Of a stretch of 64,000 bases of DNA, positions 51,200 through 60,080 are shown piece by piece (the first letter of the stretch is position 1; each line of letters opens with the position of its first letter). Source of the DNA: Gp1-AA122 sp035631655 (lineage in GTDB: Bacteria > Acidobacteriota > Terriglobia > Terriglobales > Acidobacteriaceae); contig DASQIH010000127.1 of NCBI GenBank assembly GCA_035631655.1, positions 1 through 64,000 on the forward strand. Reading direction: 5' to 3'. Under the pieces are notes generated by a model. That model worked only from the letters and a program-made list of their open reading frames with translations. It made no database searches and was not told the origin of the DNA. The position numbers and the translations under genes were made by a program.

Positions 51200-52096
51200 T
51201 TGAACGACTACCTGCTGTCCGTGATACTGGGCATCATTGAAGGCCTAACCGAATTTCTACCTGTCAGTTCCACCGCCCACCTGCGCATTGCCGAGGCCCT
51301 CTTCAACATTAACCTGGCAGACGGCTACTGGAAGATGTACACCATCGTCATTCAACTGGGCGCCATTCTGTGCTTGCCGGTGTATTTTCGGGCGCGCATC
51401 CAGAAATTCCTCTCCACTTTTCCGGAAGGTGAGAACCGGGACCGAAACGCACTCACTCATCCGCTCGGGTTAACCATTGTGGCCTTCGTGGTCACTGCCA
51501 TTCCCGCATTTCTGCTGACCAAGACCATCGGCAAGCACCTGGAGAGTCTCTACATCATGGGTTGTTCCCTGCTGATCGGCGGCATCGTGATGTGGATCGT
51601 GGACGCCCTGAAGGCGTCTTGGGAAGCCAAGGGGCCAGGCGCCCCCGGCACTCCGATTCACACCTGGAGAATGGAAAGCATGTCGCTGGGCCAATCCACC
51701 TGGATTGGCGCCTGCCAGATTCTTTCGGCCGTTTTTCCCGGGACCTCGCGATCCATGTCCACCATCGCGGCAGGTCAACTGGCGGGCATGTCCCGAGCGT
51801 CGGCCCTGGAATTTTCGTTTTTCCTATCCATTCCGACCATGGTGGTGGCTACCGGTTATGACCTTTGGAAATCACTGCGCGGCAAGGGTGTTAATCCCAT
51901 TGGCGTCTCGCAGATCGACGCCCATGGCTGGATTGTGCTGGGGATTGGCTTTGTAGTCTCTTTTATCGTGGCCTACGGCTCGGTAGCCTGGTTCATGGCC
52001 TGGGTGAGGCGTCGCGGATTCACCCCTTTTGCCGTTTACCGGATTCTCATTGGAATTGCCGTATTAGCCTGGGCCAAGGGGATGATCGGCGCTTGA
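51200..52096 (+). CDS. uppP: Undecaprenyl-diphosphatase
   Basis: A 298-residue polytopic membrane phosphatase recycling undecaprenyl pyrophosphate for peptidoglycan and polysaccharide synthesis. Both signature regions are present: EGLTEFLPVSSTAHLRI (residues about 14-30) and FPGTSRSMSTIAAG (about 179-192). Start is a TTG at 51200 with GGAGGA just upstream. About eight hydrophobic segments. Length slightly above the E. coli enzyme (273). Confidence 0.95.
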   Translation: MNDYLLSVILGIIEGLTEFLPVSSTAHLRIAEALFNINLADGYWKMYTIVIQLGAILCLPVYFRARIQKFLSTFPEGENRDRNALTHPLGLTIVAFVVTAIPAFLLTKTIGKHLESLYIMGCSLLIGGIVMWIVDALKASWEAKGPGAPGTPIHTWRMESMSLGQSTWIGACQILSAVFPGTSRSMSTIAAGQLAGMSRASALEFSFFLSIPTMVVATGYDLWKSLRGKGVNPIGVSQIDAHGWIVLGIGFVVSFIVAYGSVAWFMAWVRRRGFTPFAVYRILIGIAVLAWAKGMIGA

Positions 52097-52165
52097 TGGC
52101 TACCTGAGCAAAGTCCAAAGGCAAGGGGTCCCTCGACTGCGGAGGACGACAGGGGCGCGTCGTCC

Positions 52166-52184
52166 TACTTCGCTCGGGATGACA
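52166..52184 (-). repeat. Dispersed repeat fragment (inverted)
   Basis: TACTTCGCTCGGGATGACAC is a variant inverse complement of the gtcatcctgagcgaag element. Just upstream, GGACGAC/GTCGTCC (52143-52164) can form a stem. It lies in the 280-nt uppP-ftsK gap, where I see no other feature. Confidence 0.5.
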
Positions 52185-52376
52185 CTACTGACACGTAACT
52201 CCTTTGTTTACCATGGCCTGGCTTCTAACTGCCGGGCTTGCCCTGAACCAACTCGATACCGCCAGGGAAATCCCGATTGTACCCCCGGCTTCTTCTTGGC
52301 ATAATAATTGGGCTCTGGCCTGGTTGCGGCACCGCGGAGGGTCTCTCCCGGCGCGGGGTGCGGGATTTACACCATC

Positions 52377-54731
52377 ATGAGCCTTCTTTCCAGGATCTTT
52401 GTCCCCACCGGCAACCGACGGCTGAATGAGCTGATCGGATTCGTCCTCGGTGTCTGCGCGCTCCTCCTTTTCCTCGCCGTGGTTTCGTATTCCCCGCTCG
52501 ACCCATCCCTGAACAGCGCCTCGGTGCTGACTGACTCGCGGGCGGCACGTAACTGGATCGGGATCGTTGGCGCCATCGCTTCCGATCTTCTGCTCCAGGT
52601 CTTCGGATTAGGCGCATTCCTTCTGCCCGGCCTGGTGGCTGTGCTGGGCATTCGCTGGTTTCGCTCGCGCAAGGTGCAATATCCGTTGGCCAAGTGCCTG
52701 GGCGCGATTTGGCTCCTCATCTTCATTCCGGCATTGCTGGCCCTGCTGCCCTATCACGTGCGCTGGATGAACGTAATCCCCATCGAGGGACTGCTGGGGC
52801 GGGTCGTGGGCGATGTCATGATCCGCTATCTCAATCTCACCGGCGCCTACATTGTGTGCGCGGCAATTCTCGCGGTTGCTCTGTATCTCTCAACTGCGTT
52901 CTCGTTCTCTGCGTTGCAATTCTGGCTGCCCACCCGGTTCGCCTTCGCTATCGCGCTCTGGGAACGGTATAAAGACTGGCGAGAGATGCGTGCCCGCAAA
53001 CGGGCGCAAAAGGAACTGGAAAAGAGGCGGGCGGCACGGCCGATGGTCAGCGCTCAACTGGTGCCCGCCAAGGCGCCCGATGCTCCGTCTCCATCTTCGC
53101 CGCCGTCGCGCGTCAAGTCTGGGATCGAGAGAGTAGGGGAGCGCGGAGTCGACGAAATACCAGGTCGACCCGTGGATCTGGCAAGGACGCCGGAAGTTAT
53201 CGAGCGTGCCGACAGCACGCAAAAGCCCAAGACCACGATGCCGAAAATTGCCGACGGCTACAAGTTGCCGCCGAGCAGCCTGCTGCATCGGCCCGACGAG
53301 CAGCACGCTATTGATGAAGACGAATTGAAACTGCTCGCCAAGGTCCTGACCGAAAAATGTGCCGAGTTCGATGTCCGGGGCCAGGTTACTCAAATCAATC
53401 CCGGCCCGGTAGTCACGACCTTTGAGTTCAAGCCCGAGGCGGGCATCAAGTACAGCCGGATCACCAATCTCACGGACGACCTCTGCCTCGGCTTGCGCGC
53501 CGAAAGCATCCTGATCGAGCGTATGCCCGGCAAGTCGACCGTCGGCATTCAGGTTCCTAACCGCGAGCGCGAGATCATCTGGCTGCGTGAAAACATCGAG
53601 GCCCAGGAATTCATGGCCTCCAAATCGAAGCTCACGCTCTCTATGGGCAAAGACATCAACGGGCGCATCGTGGTCGCGGACCTGGCGGGGATGCCGCACC
53701 TTCTGATTGCAGGCTCCACCGGAACTGGCAAGAGCGTGGCCATCAACGCCATGATCATGTCGATTCTGTACAAAGCCACACCTGAGCAGGTGCGGCTGGT
53801 GCTGGTCGATCCCAAGCGGCTGGAATTAGGCGTCTACGAAGGCGTGCCCCACCTCTATACGCCGATCATCACTGAGCCCAAAGTCGCCGCCAACGTGCTG
53901 CGCAATGCTGTCCGCGAGATGGAAAGACGGCTGAAGCTGCTGGCCAGCAAAGGCGTGCGTAATATCGACCAGTACAATCGCCTCTTCGATGGCGCTGCGA
54001 CCCCTAGCTTGTTTGAGGAAAATCCCGACGAGCGGCCGTTGTCCTGCATTGTGATCATCATCGATGAATTGGCTGATCTGATGATGCTCGACCAGAACAA
54101 TGTAGAAGAATCGATCACGCGCCTCGCGCAAATGGCTCGTGCCGTGGGAATCCATCTGGTGTTAGCGACCCAGCGGCCTTCCGTAGACGTAATCACCGGC
54201 TTGATTAAGGCCAATTTCCCCGCTCGTGTTTCGTTCCGCGTAGCCACCAAGGTTGATTCCCGCACCATTCTCGATGCCAACGGCGCCGAGGCCCTACTGG
54301 GTCGCGGCGACCTGCTTTACCTCCCGGCGGGGTCAGCGCGCGTGCACCGCCTGCATGCCCCGTTCGTCACGGAAAAGGAGATTGCCGCGGTAGTGGAATT
54401 CTGGCGTTCGCAGGGCACTGCGGAATATCAGGAACAGTTCTTGCAAGCGCCCAAGGAAGAGCACGAAGCGGTAGAGCCCGGGGAACCGGGCGAAGCCGAC
54501 GAAGAGGGCGAGCACGATCCGCTCTACGAAGATGCCGTGCGGCTGGTTGTGGAGTTCGGCAAAGCGTCCACTTCCCTGCTTCAAAGACGGCTGCGCATCG
54601 GCTATGGCCGCGCCGCTCATCTCATCGATCTCATGGAACAGGATGGAATTGTGGGTGCCGCCGACGGGCCCAAACCTCGCGAGGTTCTGAAGCGCCCTGA
54701 CTGGATTTCAGAGATCGAGCAGACGAGTTAA
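52377..54731 (+). CDS. ftsK: DNA translocase FtsK/SpoIIIE
   Basis: A 784-residue septal DNA pump. Four membrane helices lie in the first 190 residues (LIGFVLGVCALLLFLAVVSY; LGAFLLPGLVAVLGI; LLIFIPALLALLPY; YIVCAAILAVALYLS). A charged linker of about 100 residues follows, then the alpha/beta motor with Walker A AGSTGTGKSVAINAM and Walker B IVIIIDELADLMM. The last 65 residues are the gamma winged-helix domain that reads KOPS-type sequences (AVRLVVEFGKASTSLLQRRL, GYGRAAHLIDLME). The ATG at 52377 begins the family-like MSLLSRIF; the frame upstream is open but has no site. Confidence 0.95.
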   Translation: MSLLSRIFVPTGNRRLNELIGFVLGVCALLLFLAVVSYSPLDPSLNSASVLTDSRAARNWIGIVGAIASDLLLQVFGLGAFLLPGLVAVLGIRWFRSRKVQYPLAKCLGAIWLLIFIPALLALLPYHVRWMNVIPIEGLLGRVVGDVMIRYLNLTGAYIVCAAILAVALYLSTAFSFSALQFWLPTRFAFAIALWERYKDWREMRARKRAQKELEKRRAARPMVSAQLVPAKAPDAPSPSSPPSRVKSGIERVGERGVDEIPGRPVDLARTPEVIERADSTQKPKTTMPKIADGYKLPPSSLLHRPDEQHAIDEDELKLLAKVLTEKCAEFDVRGQVTQINPGPVVTTFEFKPEAGIKYSRITNLTDDLCLGLRAESILIERMPGKSTVGIQVPNREREIIWLRENIEAQEFMASKSKLTLSMGKDINGRIVVADLAGMPHLLIAGSTGTGKSVAINAMIMSILYKATPEQVRLVLVDPKRLELGVYEGVPHLYTPIITEPKVAANVLRNAVREMERRLKLLASKGVRNIDQYNRLFDGAATPSLFEENPDERPLSCIVIIIDELADLMMLDQNNVEESITRLAQMARAVGIHLVLATQRPSVDVITGLIKANFPARVSFRVATKVDSRTILDANGAEALLGRGDLLYLPAGSARVHRLHAPFVTEKEIAAVVEFWRSQGTAEYQEQFLQAPKEEHEAVEPGEPGEADEEGEHDPLYEDAVRLVVEFGKASTSLLQRRLRIGYGRAAHLIDLMEQDGIVGAADGPKPREVLKRPDWISEIEQTS

Positions 54732-54748
54732 CTGGGTCTATAGATCGG

Positions 54749-54784
54749 AAAAAAGGGCGGCCGCTTGGCCGCCCTTCTTCTTTG
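54749..54784. terminator. Bidirectional intrinsic terminator
   Basis: AAAAAA, stem GGGCGGCC (54755-54762), loop GCTT, stem GGCCGCCC (54767-54774), then TTCTTCTTT. It serves ftsK and probably the converging beta-barrel gene. Confidence 0.85.
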
Positions 54785-54790
54785 AAGCTT

Positions 54791-55324
54791 CTAGAAACGC
54801 AGCACAACGCCGGTTGAGATCCGTGCGTTCTTGCTTTCACCGACTCCCGAGAAGTGATAGTAGACCCAATCCGCTTGCACCACGCGGATAGCGAAATTCC
54901 TGCTCACTCTCGCGTCCACGCCTCCACCCATAGCCATCGTGAAGCCGTTATCGCTGCCGGCGCCGAACACACCAGCATCTGCGGCAGCGTGTGCTCCTCC
55001 AAATAGCGCATGCACGAAGGGATTGATTTTTCCCGAGTGATTCAAGGAAACCACTGGACCGAACGTGTAGCTATAAACTTTGAAGGAAACTCCACTGATA
55101 GTCTTGTATGCGCCGCTGAAATCAGCTGCCACACCAAGGTGCTGGTTGAAATTGCCGGTTAGAGAAGCGTTCCAGCCATTGGCGTTGATGCCTGTGCCGC
55201 CGCCACTAACACGGGTGTACTGATATCCGCCAAAAATCTCCGCCTTGGGAGTCTCACCTTCCTGCGCGATCGCGAACGCCGACAACAAAGCTACAGCAAC
55301 AACCGCTATGAGGCATTTATGCAT
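54791..55324 (-). CDS. Small outer-membrane beta-barrel protein
   Basis: A 177-residue protein with a signal peptide (MHKCLIAVVAVALLSAFAIA) and a mature part made of alternating amphipathic strands (AEIFGGYQYTRV; GWNASLTGNFNQHLGVAADF; YSYTFGPVVSLNH), ending in a terminal Phe (STGVVLRF), the outer-membrane barrel signal. The pattern is that of eight-stranded OmpA/OmpX-like barrels common in acidobacteria. GGAGAAGAAG before the ATG fits. A paralogue with a broken frame lies 172 nt upstream on the same strand. Function unknown. Confidence 0.8.
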   Translation of the reverse strand: MHKCLIAVVAVALLSAFAIAQEGETPKAEIFGGYQYTRVSGGGTGINANGWNASLTGNFNQHLGVAADFSGAYKTISGVSFKVYSYTFGPVVSLNHSGKINPFVHALFGGAHAAADAGVFGAGSDNGFTMAMGGGVDARVSRNFAIRVVQADWVYYHFSGVGESKNARISTGVVLRF

Positions 55325-55496
55325 TCTTCTTCTCCTTTTGCATGATGAATGTTTACTGCAATAAAGCTCACCGAGTTAATGATCGGTGCATACAGCCAAT
55401 TCGCCCTGATTTGGATCTCAAGTCAGGAACTCACCAGTAGACACTGAGCATCCCTATGAATACAAGAAACGAAGGTAACCATATCGGTTCTGCCCC

Positions 55497-55971
55497 TTAG
55501 AACCGCAGCACGATTCCGGTTGAAACGCGGGCGTTCTTCCTGTCGGTCACACCCGAGGAGCGCAAGATTTCCCAATCCGCCTGCACAACTCGGAACGCCA
55601 GCCCATGCTTCATGCCGGCATCAATTCCGCCGCCCAGAAACATCGCGAATCCGTTCGCGCTTCCCGACAGCCCGCTGACGGAAGTGCGAAAGCCGCCGAA
55701 CAGGGCATGCACAAACGGGCTGATCGAGCCCTTGCCGGCGGAAATGGTCGGGCCAAACGTGTAGGTGTTGGGTGGTGTAAGCACCACTGAAGTCTGCCGT
55801 CACACCCAGGAAGGAATTCAAATTGTAGGTGGCCGACGCATTCCAGCCGTTGGCGTTGATCCCGGGATCCAGGTGCGTGTACTGGTAACCGCCAAATACT
55901 TCTGCCTTTTGTGCCAGCGCAGGCAGTGAGATCAAGCCAATAACAACCACCAGCAGTATGCACTGCTTCAT
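55497..55971 (-). pseudogene. Frameshifted paralogue of the small beta-barrel protein
   Basis: The first half (from 55971: signal peptide MKQCILLVVVIGLISLPALA, then KAEVFGGYQYTHLD, GWNASATYNLNSFLGVTADFSGAY) and the second half (YTFGPTISAGKGSISPFVHALFGG, ending ARVSTGIVLRF) both align with the intact paralogue at 54791-55324, but they are in different frames. The break is near 55775-55785. Compared with the paralogue, about 23 nt are missing between the Ala-Tyr and Tyr-Thr-Phe-Gly codons, which explains the shift. GGAGGG precedes the ATG. Either a real pseudogene or an assembly error; the deletion of about 23 nt argues against a simple base-call error. Confidence 0.75.
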
Positions 55972-55998
55972 GAGGTTCCCTCCGAGAGCCGTCCTTAG

Positions 55999-56103
55999 TC
56001 AGAATTGTCCCGCCACTCCTTGGTGCTGAATAGTAGCTTTCCGGATGTCCCCCACAGCCGTCACTGCGAGCAGCGATGCCGCCAATGTCGCAATAAACTT
56101 CAT
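55999..56103 (-). CDS. Possible 34-residue exported peptide
   Basis: A short frame MKFIATLAASLLAVTAVGDI... with signal-peptide-like character lies 27 nt upstream of the broken beta-barrel gene on the same strand. No good ribosome binding site. It may be a remnant of another small exported protein. Weak call. Confidence 0.25.
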   Translation of the reverse strand: MKFIATLAASLLAVTAVGDIRKATIQHQGVAGQF

Positions 56104-56161
56104 GGTACGTATGACTTGCCTAAAAAATTGCCCCAGACAGCGTCGGCGCAGCCCGCAACGC

Positions 56162-56177
56162 GGTGACCTAAGTCACT
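56162..56177. promoter_or_regulatory. CRP/FNR-family-like dyad, site 6 (GGTGA-N6-TCACT)
   Basis: GGTGA-CCTAAG-TCACT in the 307-nt region between the beta-barrel pseudogene and the exported protein at 56279, centred about 110 nt upstream of the latter. Core GTGA-N6-TCAC is perfect. Confidence 0.5.
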
Positions 56178-56278
56178 GCGCAGAAAAGATAGACCGCTGA
56201 CAATTAGAGTGTGTAAGTGTCTCCCGGAAGAAGCAGGCAATCTGTCACGGGGTTCGGCTTTGCGAAAGGAGAGGCGCG

Positions 56279-56710
56279 ATGAGACTATCCAGCATATTCT
56301 TGGCAGCCATCTTCGCCGTCGCAGTCATTGCCGTTCTGCTGATGGTTCTAGGCGTCAACTTTCATCCACCTGTGCCCGCCCAGGGCGCAGCGCTCTACAA
56401 CCCAGCCAACGAGGTGCTGGTCAAAGGCGTGGTCACAGAAGTAAAAGAATTCACTTGCCCGGTCAGTGAGGGAGAGATGGGTAGCCATCTCATGCTGAAT
56501 ACGGCGAATGGAGTTCTTACCATTCATCTGGCGCAGGGACGCATCCTGCGGAGCCAGCAAATAAGTTTTGCCCCCGGTGATCAGATCGCGGTCGTCGGTT
56601 CCAAGGTCCGCATCCAGGGAAGCAACGATGTCATTGCACGCGAGATCACGCGTGGAAATGAGATCTTCATGTTTCGCGACCGCACCGGCAAGCTTATGCT
56701 CGTGCAATAG
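56279..56710 (+). CDS. Small exported OB-fold-like protein
   Basis: A 143-residue protein with an N-terminal anchor or signal peptide (IFLAAIFAVAVIAVLLMVLG, residues 6-25) and a beta-rich domain (EVLVKGVVTEVKEFTCPVSE, GVLTIHLAQGRILRSQQISF, PGDQIAVVGSKVRIQGSNDV) that looks like an OB-fold of the DUF5666/nucleotide-binding-like type. One Cys. AAAGGAGAGG precedes the ATG. It converges with the response regulator gene. Function unknown. Confidence 0.7.
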   Translation: MRLSSIFLAAIFAVAVIAVLLMVLGVNFHPPVPAQGAALYNPANEVLVKGVVTEVKEFTCPVSEGEMGSHLMLNTANGVLTIHLAQGRILRSQQISFAPGDQIAVVGSKVRIQGSNDVIAREITRGNEIFMFRDRTGKLMLVQ

Positions 56711-56772
56711 GTCTAGAGCGCTGGGGAAAAAGAGTACGCGGTCGTAACCGCAGAATGTCTCTAGCTACAGAG

Positions 56773-57537
56773 TCATTGCCCGACAGATTTTCCACTATCT
56801 GGTTCGGGCACGAACCTGTAACCCACCCCGCGAACTGTGAGCACGTGCCGAGGTCGTGAGGGATCGTCTTCAATATATCGCCGCAGCCGGACCACAAAGT
56901 TGTCGATAGCGCGGGTGTCGGTATCTTCCTTGAGCCCCCAGACTTTCTCCAGGATCGCCTTTCGCGAGACTACTTTGCCGCTGTTCCGGATCAGATGCCG
57001 CAGCAATTCTGCCTCCATCAAAGTCAGATGAATCGTGTTCCCATTGACCCGCAACTCTAGCGTGCCGAAGTCGATCGTTCTCCCGCTGAACGTAACCACT
57101 TCATCGGTACTCCCCGACGCAGAGCCGGGCGTTCCAGCCGAAGCCGCTTCCCGGCTTCGACGCATCCACCCGCTTCTGCGCAGCAGACCTTGAAGCCGGG
57201 CCAGCAGGATGGCTAACTCGAAGGGTTTTGGCAGATAGTCATCGGCTCCGGAAGCAAAGCCCTTCAGCACATCCTCGGGCCTTCCGCGCGCCGTCAGCAT
57301 GAGCACCGGGACGTAATTCTCAGCCGCCCGCAACTCGGACGCAACCGTAAAACCATCCTTGCCCGGAAGCATCACGTCGAGCACGACAGCGTCAAACTCT
57401 TCCTTCTTTTTCAGGAGCAGATCGAGGGCGGTCTCCGCGTCGACGGCCACCCGAACGGAATGGCCTTCCGCCTCAAGATTGAATTGGAGCCCACTGGCGA
57501 GGTGGGCCTCATCTTCCACGATCAGGACGCGGCTCAT
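56773..57537 (-). CDS. OmpR/PhoB-type response regulator
   Basis: A 254-residue regulator. The receiver starts SRVLIVEDEAHLASGLQFNL and has the phospho-acceptor Asp in FDAVVLDVMLPGKDGF and the Lys in DDYLPKPFELAIL. A short Ala/Gly/Ser linker leads to a winged-helix DNA-binding domain (LTLMEAELLRHLIRNSGKVV, then DNFVVRLRRYIEDDPSRPRH and VRGVGYRFV). Its ATG overlaps the kinase stop by 4 nt (ATGA), so this is the second gene of the pair. Target genes unknown. Confidence 0.94.
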   Translation of the reverse strand: MSRVLIVEDEAHLASGLQFNLEAEGHSVRVAVDAETALDLLLKKKEEFDAVVLDVMLPGKDGFTVASELRAAENYVPVLMLTARGRPEDVLKGFASGADDYLPKPFELAILLARLQGLLRRSGWMRRSREAASAGTPGSASGSTDEVVTFSGRTIDFGTLELRVNGNTIHLTLMEAELLRHLIRNSGKVVSRKAILEKVWGLKEDTDTRAIDNFVVRLRRYIEDDPSRPRHVLTVRGVGYRFVPEPDSGKSVGQ

Positions 57538-58439
57538 GAGGCACTCCTGGGCAATTCCAGGGTAACCGTCGTGCCGTGCCCTTCCCCTTCGCTTTCGGCG
57601 AACACCTTGCCCCCGTGTTTGCGCGCGATGGAGCGCACAATGAATAAACCCAGCCCGGTGCCTTTCACCTGGCCGACTGACCGATTGGGCACACGATAGA
57701 AGCGCTTGAAAATTCGCTTCAACTCGTGCGCCGGAATACCAACGCCATGGTCGCGTACGCGCAGAACCACGTGGCGGTCATCGGGCGTCGCCAATTGCAC
57801 GGCCACATCCACCTGGCTTCCAGAATACTTGATCGCGTTATCGAGCACGTTGGATACAGCCGTGTGCAATTCTTCCGGATCTCCGGTCACGTTTGCGCTC
57901 CCGTTGCTCGAGGAACCGTCCATGTACAGAGCCCCGGGTGGCAAATGATGACGCGTGATGGCGAGGTCGATGCACTCCTGTACGAGGCTACCGAAATCCA
58001 CTTCCCTGACTTCGCGTCCCGCGCGCTTGGCACCGGCGCGCCCGGCTTTCAAAACCTGCTCGACAGTACCCAGCAGCCGATCGCTGTCCAGGAGCATAAG
58101 ACGATAGAAATCGCGCCGCTGGTTTTCGTCCACCTCGCGCCGCTGCAGGGTTTCCAGATAGAGCCGAATCGAGGTGATGGGGGTTTTCAGTTCGTGCGTC
58201 ACGGCATTGATAAAGCTGTCATGCTGCTCGTTGCGCCGGATTTCGCGCACCAGGAAGATGGTATTGAGGATGAGACCGGCGGTAATGGCGCCAAAGAAAA
58301 TGACTCCCAGGAACACCTTCAGCCCTTCCCGCCAGTTCAGGATGATCCAGCCGAACCCGACGGCTACGGCCACCGCCGCGAGGCAGACCCCGAGCGACAG
58401 AAAGAACACGATCGCCTTGCGCCGGCTAGTGATACGCAT
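57534..58439 (-). CDS. Membrane sensor histidine kinase
   Basis: A 301-residue kinase with two membrane helices (AIVFFLSLGVCLAAVAVAVGFGWIIL and VFLGVIFFGAITAGLILNTIFLV) separated by only about ten residues, so it has no extracellular sensor domain; it may sense within the membrane or through partners. No HAMP domain is evident. The H-box is FINAVTHELKTPITSIRLYL, then N-box VLDNAIKYSG, and ATP motifs DHGVGIP and GTGLGLFIV. Partner of the downstream response regulator. It is divergent from the porin operon, with 327 nt between. Confidence 0.92.
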   Translation of the reverse strand: MRITSRRKAIVFFLSLGVCLAAVAVAVGFGWIILNWREGLKVFLGVIFFGAITAGLILNTIFLVREIRRNEQHDSFINAVTHELKTPITSIRLYLETLQRREVDENQRRDFYRLMLLDSDRLLGTVEQVLKAGRAGAKRAGREVREVDFGSLVQECIDLAITRHHLPPGALYMDGSSSNGSANVTGDPEELHTAVSNVLDNAIKYSGSQVDVAVQLATPDDRHVVLRVRDHGVGIPAHELKRIFKRFYRVPNRSVGQVKGTGLGLFIVRSIARKHGGKVFAESEGEGHGTTVTLELPRSAS

Positions 58440-58766
58440 AGTGTGATTTTAGCGCGATAAAACTACACAATCGAAGCGCAGGGGGAGGATTGCTGCACAG
58501 GCTCCCCCGGCCGGATTTTGGTTGAACACTTTTCGGAGATACGATAGCTTTACATGCAGTTTGCCCCCCCAGAGCCAAGCTAACATTCGGTCCTCCGTCT
58601 TGGCGCTCAAAGATGAGCTTTAATTTTTCTTGATAGGTGGCACACAAGACGCGAGTCGCAAGGGTAAGTTCTACACCACGGGTTACACCGTGGGGCTGAT
58701 GATCGGGGCTGTCTCTGCACGCGAGGAGCTGATCCTTGTAATTGCCCGAGTCTTTAGGAGAAAGCA
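58440..58766. promoter_or_regulatory. Divergent control region between two two-component systems, with a CCACGG-N6-CCGTGG dyad
   Basis: 327 nt without a credible gene. CCACGG (58676-58681) and CCGTGG (58688-58693) form a perfect dyad with a 6-nt spacer 75-90 nt upstream of the porin ATG. A smaller stem GCTCA-AAGA-TGAGC at 58605-58618 is followed by TTTAATTTTTCTT and could attenuate transcription toward the porin. AGGAG for the porin is at 58756-58760. Confidence 0.4.
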
Positions 58767-60080
58767 ATGAAACCCTGCACTGTCCCGCCCACGAGGGCGA
58801 CGCTGAATCTCACCGGTCGCATGGCTGTCGTGCAAGCATTTGCCCTGCTGCTCGGAATCCTGGTGAGCACCACGGTCGTCGAGGCGCAGCAAACGTCCGA
58901 TCCTCCGGATCAGGATAAACAAACCATACGGATGCTGCTGCAACGTATTGACCAACTGGAGGCCAGAGTCGGCCAACTGGAGGCAGGCAGGCAAGCGGCG
59001 CCCCAGGCAGCACCGGCCCAGGCGGCGCCGCCGGCCACTACCCCGCCTGAAACTGAAACCGAGGCGCAGGCGGAACAGCCGCTCGAGCCGGAGAGAATGG
59101 ACCTTAGCAAAACTCTGCTGCGCATGCGGGGATTCGGCGACATCACGCTTCACGGCGACAACCAGAAAGGCGACACCACCTCTTTCAGCCTGGGACAGCT
59201 GAACCTGTTCGTCACCTCGGATGTCTCTGAGAGGTTCAAGTTCCTGAGCGAAATTGTCTTTGAGGCCGGACCCAACAACACCGTCGGCGTGGATGTCGAG
59301 CGCCTGCTCCTGCAGTATTCTCCTAACGACTACTTTAATTTGGCGGTGGGCCGGTACCATACCGCCATCGGCTACTACAACACCGCCTATCACCACAGCA
59401 CCTGGTTCCAGACGACTACGGGCCGACCTTTTCTTTTTGAGTTCGAGGACAAGGGCGGGCCGTTGCCCATCCACAACGTCGGGGTCTCCGCCTCTGGGCT
59501 GATACCCTCCGGACGCCTGGGCTTGCACTACGTCGCCGAAGTCGGCAATGGACGTGCCTCCCGTTCTGCGGCCAGCGAACCGGTACAAAACGTGGTCGAT
59601 GAGAACAATCACAAAGCGTTCAACCTGGCGTTTTTCGTGCGACCGGAGTCGGTTCGCGGGTTGCAAGCAGGCTTCTCGGTCTATCGTGACGTGCTGACCC
59701 CGATCAATTTGCCGAGAATCGGTGAAACTATTCTGGCCGCTCATGCGGTGTTGGTGCGTCCGAAATTCGAGTGGTTGAACGAGGCGCTGGTCATCCGTCA
59801 CGCGCCGTTCGGAGAGTCGCATGTGTTTGATACGCCCGCGTTCTATACTCAGCTTTCCAAGCAGTTTGGCTCCTACCGGCCCTACTTCCGTTATCAATAT
59901 ATGAACGAATCGGCGGCGGAGCCGGTTTTCCCGAACATCGGCCTGCGCCACGGTCCCTCGGTAGGTCTGCGGTACGATGCGAGCGAGTCGGTTGCCGTGA
60001 AACTGCAATATGACTACACGCGACTGCGCCAGCAAGAGGCAATTAATGGATTAGCGCTCCAAGTCGGGTTTACGTTCTAG
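58767..60080 (+). CDS. Outer-membrane porin with N-terminal coiled coil (OprP/OprO-like)
   Basis: A 437-residue protein. A signal peptide (AVVQAFALLLGILVSTTVVEA) is followed by a heptad coiled coil (DKQTIRMLLQRIDQLEARVG) and an Ala/Pro/Gln linker; these trimeric stalks occur in phosphate- and pyrophosphate-selective porins. The rest is a beta-barrel with alternating strands (FGDITLHGD, FLSEIVFEAG, YFNLAVGRYHTAIGYYNT, YRPYFRYQYMNESA) and a terminal Phe (LQVGFTF). Selectivity for phosphate is only suggested by the next gene. AGGAG 6 nt upstream of the ATG. First gene of a four-gene operon; its stop touches the next ATG. Confidence 0.8.
   Translation: MKPCTVPPTRATLNLTGRMAVVQAFALLLGILVSTTVVEAQQTSDPPDQDKQTIRMLLQRIDQLEARVGQLEAGRQAAPQAAPAQAAPPATTPPETETEAQAEQPLEPERMDLSKTLLRMRGFGDITLHGDNQKGDTTSFSLGQLNLFVTSDVSERFKFLSEIVFEAGPNNTVGVDVERLLLQYSPNDYFNLAVGRYHTAIGYYNTAYHHSTWFQTTTGRPFLFEFEDKGGPLPIHNVGVSASGLIPSGRLGLHYVAEVGNGRASRSAASEPVQNVVDENNHKAFNLAFFVRPESVRGLQAGFSVYRDVLTPINLPRIGETILAAHAVLVRPKFEWLNEALVIRHAPFGESHVFDTPAFYTQLSKQFGSYRPYFRYQYMNESAAEPVFPNIGLRHGPSVGLRYDASESVAVKLQYDYTRLRQQEAINGLALQVGFTF

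Noticed and set aside
58683..60035. 450-codon minus-strand frame opposite the porin
   Set aside because: Antisense shadow of the porin gene, without signal peptide, ribosome site or recognisable motifs; the porin has all of these.
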